Below the pieces are notes generated by a model. It was not told where the DNA came from. It made no database searches and worked only from the letters and a program-made list of their open reading frames with translations. A DNA stretch of 64,000 bases from CASFRF01 sp031549345 (GTDB lineage Bacteria > Verrucomicrobiota > Lentisphaeria > Victivallales > Victivallaceae): the NCBI GenBank assembly GCA_031549345.1, contig JAVBPY010000015.1, positions 1-64,000 on the forward strand, written 5' to 3'. Position 1 is the first letter of the stretch. Each line of letters starts with the position of its first letter. The position numbers and the translations under genes are program-made. Positions 60,356 through 64,000 of the stretch are shown piece after piece.

Positions 60356-63142
60356 TCAGGCGTTGTTTTCGCCCTCCGGGCGTTTCATGAGGGTAACGGT
60401 TTCCGAACGGTTGAACTCCGTCTGCTGGAGAATCTCCGCGGAAAGGGTGGGAATCACCCGGACCGGGAAAGCCGAATCGATCAAAATGGAAAGACCGCCG
60501 TCGGCGAGTTTCTCCCAACGGATGCGCAGTCTTCCGCGCACCGTCGGCAACGTAACATCCACCCAGGAAGCCATATCCAGCTCCGGCTCAAGGAACACGG
60601 CGGAAAATCCCGGCTCCGCGGGGCGAATGCCCGCGATTTCCCGGATCATCACCGGCACGGGCGAATGAAGAGCGCCACCGTTGAAACGCACCGAAGTCGG
60701 GTCGCTGCGGTCCTTCTGGAAACTCCAGGCGGCCACGCCCGGACAGCGGTGCTTCTTCCAGTATTCGGCGAAATAGTCGCTGGCCCAACCGGAAAGTTGC
60801 AACGAAAAAAGCATGTCCGTAAAAAGGAAGTTGAAATACGGATCGCCCGCCTCCTCACAACGGTCGAACGGAGCATCCAGATTGAAAAACCGATGGAAGA
60901 AACGTTCAAAATTCTCCAGTGGCATCACCCCTCCGTACAGCGTACAGAAATTGGCAAAGAGAAGTTGCCCTGTATGTTCGGAATTCCGCAGCGAGCTTGT
61001 GGCAAAAAGCCCCGTCGCCTCATCGAAATTCTTCGCGCGGAGGGCGGCGGCAACTTTTCGCATCGTCCTCCGGCAATGCTGCACTTTCCCCTTTTCATCC
61101 AAAATCGAATAAACCTCCGCCGAGGAAAGAAGAAAACGGCAGAAGAGCGCGTTCAAAAAAGTCGGCACACCCCCTGCCCTGCTCCATTGCACATTCAAAA
61201 GCCCGCCAACGGCGTCCGGACAATTCGACGCATCGTACAGAAGAAAATCATCGCCGAGCTGCATCTCGAAAAATTCGCGCAGAAGATCCAGGCACGGACG
61301 GAGCCGTTTCAATTCCTCCAAATCGCCACTGTAGCGGTAGTTGAAGAGCATCCAGACAGGAAAAAACATCGTCTGGTTCATCTGCGAAGTGTTCCGTCCT
61401 CCCAGGGAAAGAACGGGGATATTCCCGTTTTCGTACTGGGCGTCGGCAAATTGCCGGAGCCGCGCCGCGGCGTATTCGCAATCTCCGTACGCGATGGTCA
61501 TGCTGACCGCGTCCATGTAGGCGTCCAGCATAAACTGGTCGTGTTCCTTATCCGCGCGGGGCTGGCTGATGGTGGCGGCGCTGCGGCGGACGGAGGCCGC
61601 TCCGGTGCGCCAGAAGTCGTTCAGCCACTCTTCCGAAGAACTGAAGGCGCAGCGGACGGTGTGGGGGTGGACCAATTCATCGAAACTCGCCCCGAGCAGA
61701 GTAACCGGCTGGCGCGCCCGGCGCACGGAAACAAGCATAAAAGCCACGCTGTCGGGCATAAATCCGGTAAAGGAGTTCAACCCCTCCGCGCAAACCAGCG
61801 TGCTCGTCGTATTCCGTTGCCCCCCGCGGATGGGAAGACCGCCAGGACCCTGCCGGACGCCGAGCGTGATATCGACGATATCTCCGGCGGAAGCCTTGAC
61901 TTCCGCACGGGCGTACCCGTAACGCAAATGGTCCAACTTGTAAAGATGGTACTCCCCCTCCGCCAACATCGTGCGGACGCCATTGCCGTTTCCGTGCGCG
62001 GGACGCATATGGGCATGCAGAAGCCGCGCCCCCGCGTTCGCCGCGCCTTCGTTTCCTTCCTGGAAAATATGCGAATTAAGCCGTTCGAAACTCAGCGACG
62101 CGCTCACATCGCTCATCGGCAAACGCAAAGGCCCGGCAATGCTCCATCCCTCCGGCGATTCCGCAATGGTATCCAGATACAAAATTTGTTCCCCGGCGGA
62201 GTGCTCGGGAAATAGAATTGCGATCCCCGCACTGTTCACGTTCGGCTGCTGGTAAACCAGAAGACGGTTCCACCCCTGAACGAGGGGGATGTCCGCCTCG
62301 GCGGCGAAAAGGCGGGGGGCGCTGAGAACGAGTTTTTTATTGCAGAAAATCCGTGTCGGATCATCGGTGTAGGCGACGACCCGGACATTTCGTTTTTCTT
62401 CGCTGTAAAGGAACGTACAGGCGGCAAACGTCGCTTTGCGGAGCGAAGAAAGGGGGAAGGAATTGAAGTGAAACTCCGTCCAGAACCGGCCATCCGTAAT
62501 TTTCCCCGACTCGACAGGCTCAAAGAAAAACTGCTCCGCCGCCCAGGAGGGGAGAACCGGATGCAACGCAAGCGATGTGCCGCCCGCGCCGGGGGTACAA
62601 ATGCTGTTTGGGCGGAACCAGCTCAAATCCTGCTCGAAAGCAGGACCGAGCCAATCGCGCGGCAAAAGATTCAGGTTCTGAAAATCCGTGTAATTGTAAT
62701 GCATTCCGCGCCGCGGGCGCGGGGCGGAAAACGCGGTCCCGGAACGCAAAAGCCAATTCGAATCGCTCCACGCGACAGGCCTGCGGTCCACTTCCAGCTG
62801 GCACCACAAGCCCGGCGTGCGCCCGGGACACAAACCGGCATCGTAACGGACGATTACGGCAATAACGTTCAAACCGGGTTGAAGAAGGCAGGCGATGTTG
62901 TCGTGCCAATCGACATAGGCGCAATCGGGATCCGGGTGCGGACGCGGACCGCTCCCGATCAGGCGCTCGTTCACAAAAAGCTCATAGGAGGAGTTCGCGC
63001 TGATCCAGAAGGGAGCTTCCAGCCCGGGTTCATCGAGCGAAAATTCTTTTCGCAACAAAAGGAAACAATCGTTCCCTGAAAGATGTTCGTCATGCCAAAT
63101 CCAGGAGCCCCGGATCTCTCTTGGCAACGTACCTCGCTCCAT
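60356..63142 (-). CDS. GH78-like (alpha-L-rhamnosidase-type) six-hairpin glycosidase
   Basis: A 928-residue protein. The start at 63142 (ATG after GGGTGG) is preferred to a GTG 24 codons upstream. An N-terminal GH78 beta-sandwich has SYELFVNERLIGSGPRPHPD and CLLQPGLNVIAVIV. The (alpha/alpha)6 barrel lies at about residues 510-830. The canonical rhamnosidase segment DER-GW is absent; the site reads ISQPRADKEHDQFMLDAY, so catalytic residues differ from the known enzymes. There is no signal peptide. Rhamnosidase specificity is not certain. Confidence 0.78.
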   Translation of the reverse strand: MERGTLPREIRGSWIWHDEHLSGNDCFLLLRKEFSLDEPGLEAPFWISANSSYELFVNERLIGSGPRPHPDPDCAYVDWHDNIACLLQPGLNVIAVIVRYDAGLCPGRTPGLWCQLEVDRRPVAWSDSNWLLRSGTAFSAPRPRRGMHYNYTDFQNLNLLPRDWLGPAFEQDLSWFRPNSICTPGAGGTSLALHPVLPSWAAEQFFFEPVESGKITDGRFWTEFHFNSFPLSSLRKATFAACTFLYSEEKRNVRVVAYTDDPTRIFCNKKLVLSAPRLFAAEADIPLVQGWNRLLVYQQPNVNSAGIAILFPEHSAGEQILYLDTIAESPEGWSIAGPLRLPMSDVSASLSFERLNSHIFQEGNEGAANAGARLLHAHMRPAHGNGNGVRTMLAEGEYHLYKLDHLRYGYARAEVKASAGDIVDITLGVRQGPGGLPIRGGQRNTTSTLVCAEGLNSFTGFMPDSVAFMLVSVRRARQPVTLLGASFDELVHPHTVRCAFSSSEEWLNDFWRTGAASVRRSAATISQPRADKEHDQFMLDAYMDAVSMTIAYGDCEYAAARLRQFADAQYENGNIPVLSLGGRNTSQMNQTMFFPVWMLFNYRYSGDLEELKRLRPCLDLLREFFEMQLGDDFLLYDASNCPDAVGGLLNVQWSRAGGVPTFLNALFCRFLLSSAEVYSILDEKGKVQHCRRTMRKVAAALRAKNFDEATGLFATSSLRNSEHTGQLLFANFCTLYGGVMPLENFERFFHRFFNLDAPFDRCEEAGDPYFNFLFTDMLFSLQLSGWASDYFAEYWKKHRCPGVAAWSFQKDRSDPTSVRFNGGALHSPVPVMIREIAGIRPAEPGFSAVFLEPELDMASWVDVTLPTVRGRLRIRWEKLADGGLSILIDSAFPVRVIPTLSAEILQQTEFNRSETVTLMKRPEGENNA

Positions 63143-63375
63143 GTACCACCCCGCTTCCTGCGCTTCTCCCTCGAAACAGAAAAAATTTCCCTTCCCATTT
63201 ACTAATGTACCCACTTTTCAAAATTTCAACGTGAAAAAGCACTGAAAACAAATAAAAGTCTCTTTTACAATCTTTTTATATCAAATTTTTGATCTTCCAA
63301 GATGAATTTCCTTCCCTGAACCCATAATTGGACATAAATTAGTGTTGTCAATTTCCAAACCTCCGGAAATACAGG

Positions 63376-63403
63376 TTGAAAAGTATAAACTCGATGCTAG
63401 ATT
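63376..63403 (+). promoter_or_regulatory. possible promoter of the membrane sensor gene
   Basis: TTGAAA, 16 bases, TAGATT, about 105 bases before the start at 63509. The rest of the A/T-rich gap between the divergent genes (63143-63508) shows no other feature I can name. Confidence 0.35.
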
Positions 63404-63508
63404 ATATACCTTGAGCTCAGGGAGAAAGAAGCATCGGAAACCGAGACGAAAAACCGGAACGGCGCAGAGAAAGGATGCAGGGCATTTTTGCATGGATAAG
63501 GTATGGGC

Positions 63509-64000
63509 ATGAAGGGATCGTCCGCAAATAAAACGAAAAGGTTCGGGGATCTGTTCAACCGGATCAACCTGAAATTGCGGCCAAAACTGATTCTGATCTT
63601 CTTTGGGGCCATGATTATCCCGGTCGTTCTGCTTACGGTCATCGCGCTGAGGCAGCTCACGGAAATGGGCCACAACTTGCGCGACATCGCCATCGCCGAC
63701 TCCACAAAAGCGCTCAATGACGGCGCAAGAGAGAATATCGAGAGGCTGACCACCGACACAGCCGCCGCCGTGGCGGATTTCCTCCGCCGGCAGGACCAGA
63801 ACATCCTCAAGCTCGCACGAATCACCCCCTCCGACAAGGCCTATAAGGACTTCGGCGAAACCAGCGAGGGGCGGCTGACAAAGCAGGGCGAATGGGTACT
63901 TTCGGAGGACGGCATGTCCTGGGAGGAAAAACACCCCTGCGTCTATGAAGGCTCCAGGGATAAGTCATCCAACCGGGAAAACGACGACGTGCTCTACGGC
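63509..64000 (+). CDS. membrane sensor/signalling protein, N-terminal part (truncated by window)
   Basis: The frame runs open to the window edge (164 codons visible). The ATG at 63509 follows AAGG by seven bases; another ATG six bases earlier is possible. Residues 1-25 are basic. A membrane helix follows at about residues 29-49 (LILIFFGAMIIPVVLLTVIA). After it comes a periplasmic, helical stretch with RENIERLTTDTAAAVADFLR. This resembles the N-terminus of HAMP-containing sensors such as SpoIIE-type phosphatases or histidine kinases. The output domain lies outside the window. Confidence 0.7.
   Translation, partial: MKGSSANKTKRFGDLFNRINLKLRPKLILIFFGAMIIPVVLLTVIALRQLTEMGHNLRDIAIADSTKALNDGARENIERLTTDTAAAVADFLRRQDQNILKLARITPSDKAYKDFGETSEGRLTKQGEWVLSEDGMSWEEKHPCVYEGSRDKSSNRENDDVLYG

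Noticed and set aside
1..64000. tRNA, rRNA, CRISPR arrays, insertion sequences, integrases
   Set aside because: Looked for in every intergenic gap. No cloverleaf, spaced direct repeats, transposase or terminal inverted repeats were found by eye; a covariance-model search would be needed to exclude small RNAs.

Overview
The window is 64 kb of compact, GC-rich bacterial chromosome (AT-rich only in the first 1 kb and in short intergenic stretches). It encodes about 60 genes in long, tightly overlapping transcription units. The gene content includes many intracellular glycoside hydrolases, uronate/aldonate catabolism, GDSL esterases, a URO-D-family protein, PilT ATPases and an envelope/secretion core. 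This would fit a carbohydrate-degrading Gram-negative of the Planctomycetota-Verrucomicrobiota-Chlamydiota group, most likely a Lentisphaerota/Victivallales-like gut bacterium. That placement is an inference from gene content; no rRNA or tRNA gene was seen.

Layout. 1-1200: an AT-rich remnant of a polymorphic Rhs locus: the 3' end of an Rhs protein with a unique tail, a small membrane protein in the immunity position, and a stray YD-repeat fragment. 1295-4054: guaB and a URO-D-family protein, both leftward. 4055-7190: a rightward three-gene operon (sugar nucleotidyltransferase, NahK-like sugar kinase, Gfo/Idh/MocA dehydrogenase). 7178-11102: a leftward unit (membrane protein, MBL-fold hydrolase, KDG kinase, KDPG/KDPGal-type aldolase) plus an unknown gene; next to it lies a second copy of the membrane gene with its duplicated promoter. 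11787-18731: a glycosyltransferase converging on a leftward unit of double-HTH regulator, small membrane protein, UppP and beta-helix protein.

17049-28333: an eleven-gene leftward operon starting with a KDPG aldolase and running through SDR, FAD enzyme, Gfo/Idh, TIM-barrel isomerase, three tandem exported SGNH esterases, Fe-alcohol dehydrogenase, an unknown gene and a polytopic membrane protein. 28320-34014: a six-gene leftward operon (two PilT-type ATPases, signal peptidase I, NTF2-like protein, BioD, BioA). 34031-42805: a nine-gene leftward operon (ribH, nusB, ftsY, ribD, ribE, unknown, pdxJ, GH20, GH2). 42809-47952: DUF349 protein, htpG and a membrane protein. 47954-53821: lipoprotein-like and GNAT genes and a ruvB/zinc-ribbon/AlbA_2/prmC/trhA operon. 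53934-59114: transketolase, then yajC-secDF. 59166-64000: glycerate kinase, a GH78-like enzyme and the start of a membrane sensor.

How it fits together: exported esterases and imported oligosaccharides would feed cytoplasmic GH2, GH20, GH78-like and beta-helix enzymes. The sugar acids released would go through KDG kinase, two KDPG-type aldolases and glycerate kinase into central metabolism and transketolase. Two features stand out. Transketolase ends in a 30-residue tail with nine cysteines. Three separate intergenic regions share one compact design in which an intrinsic-terminator-like hairpin carries the -35 box of the next promoter in its loop, with the -10 box directly after the hairpin.
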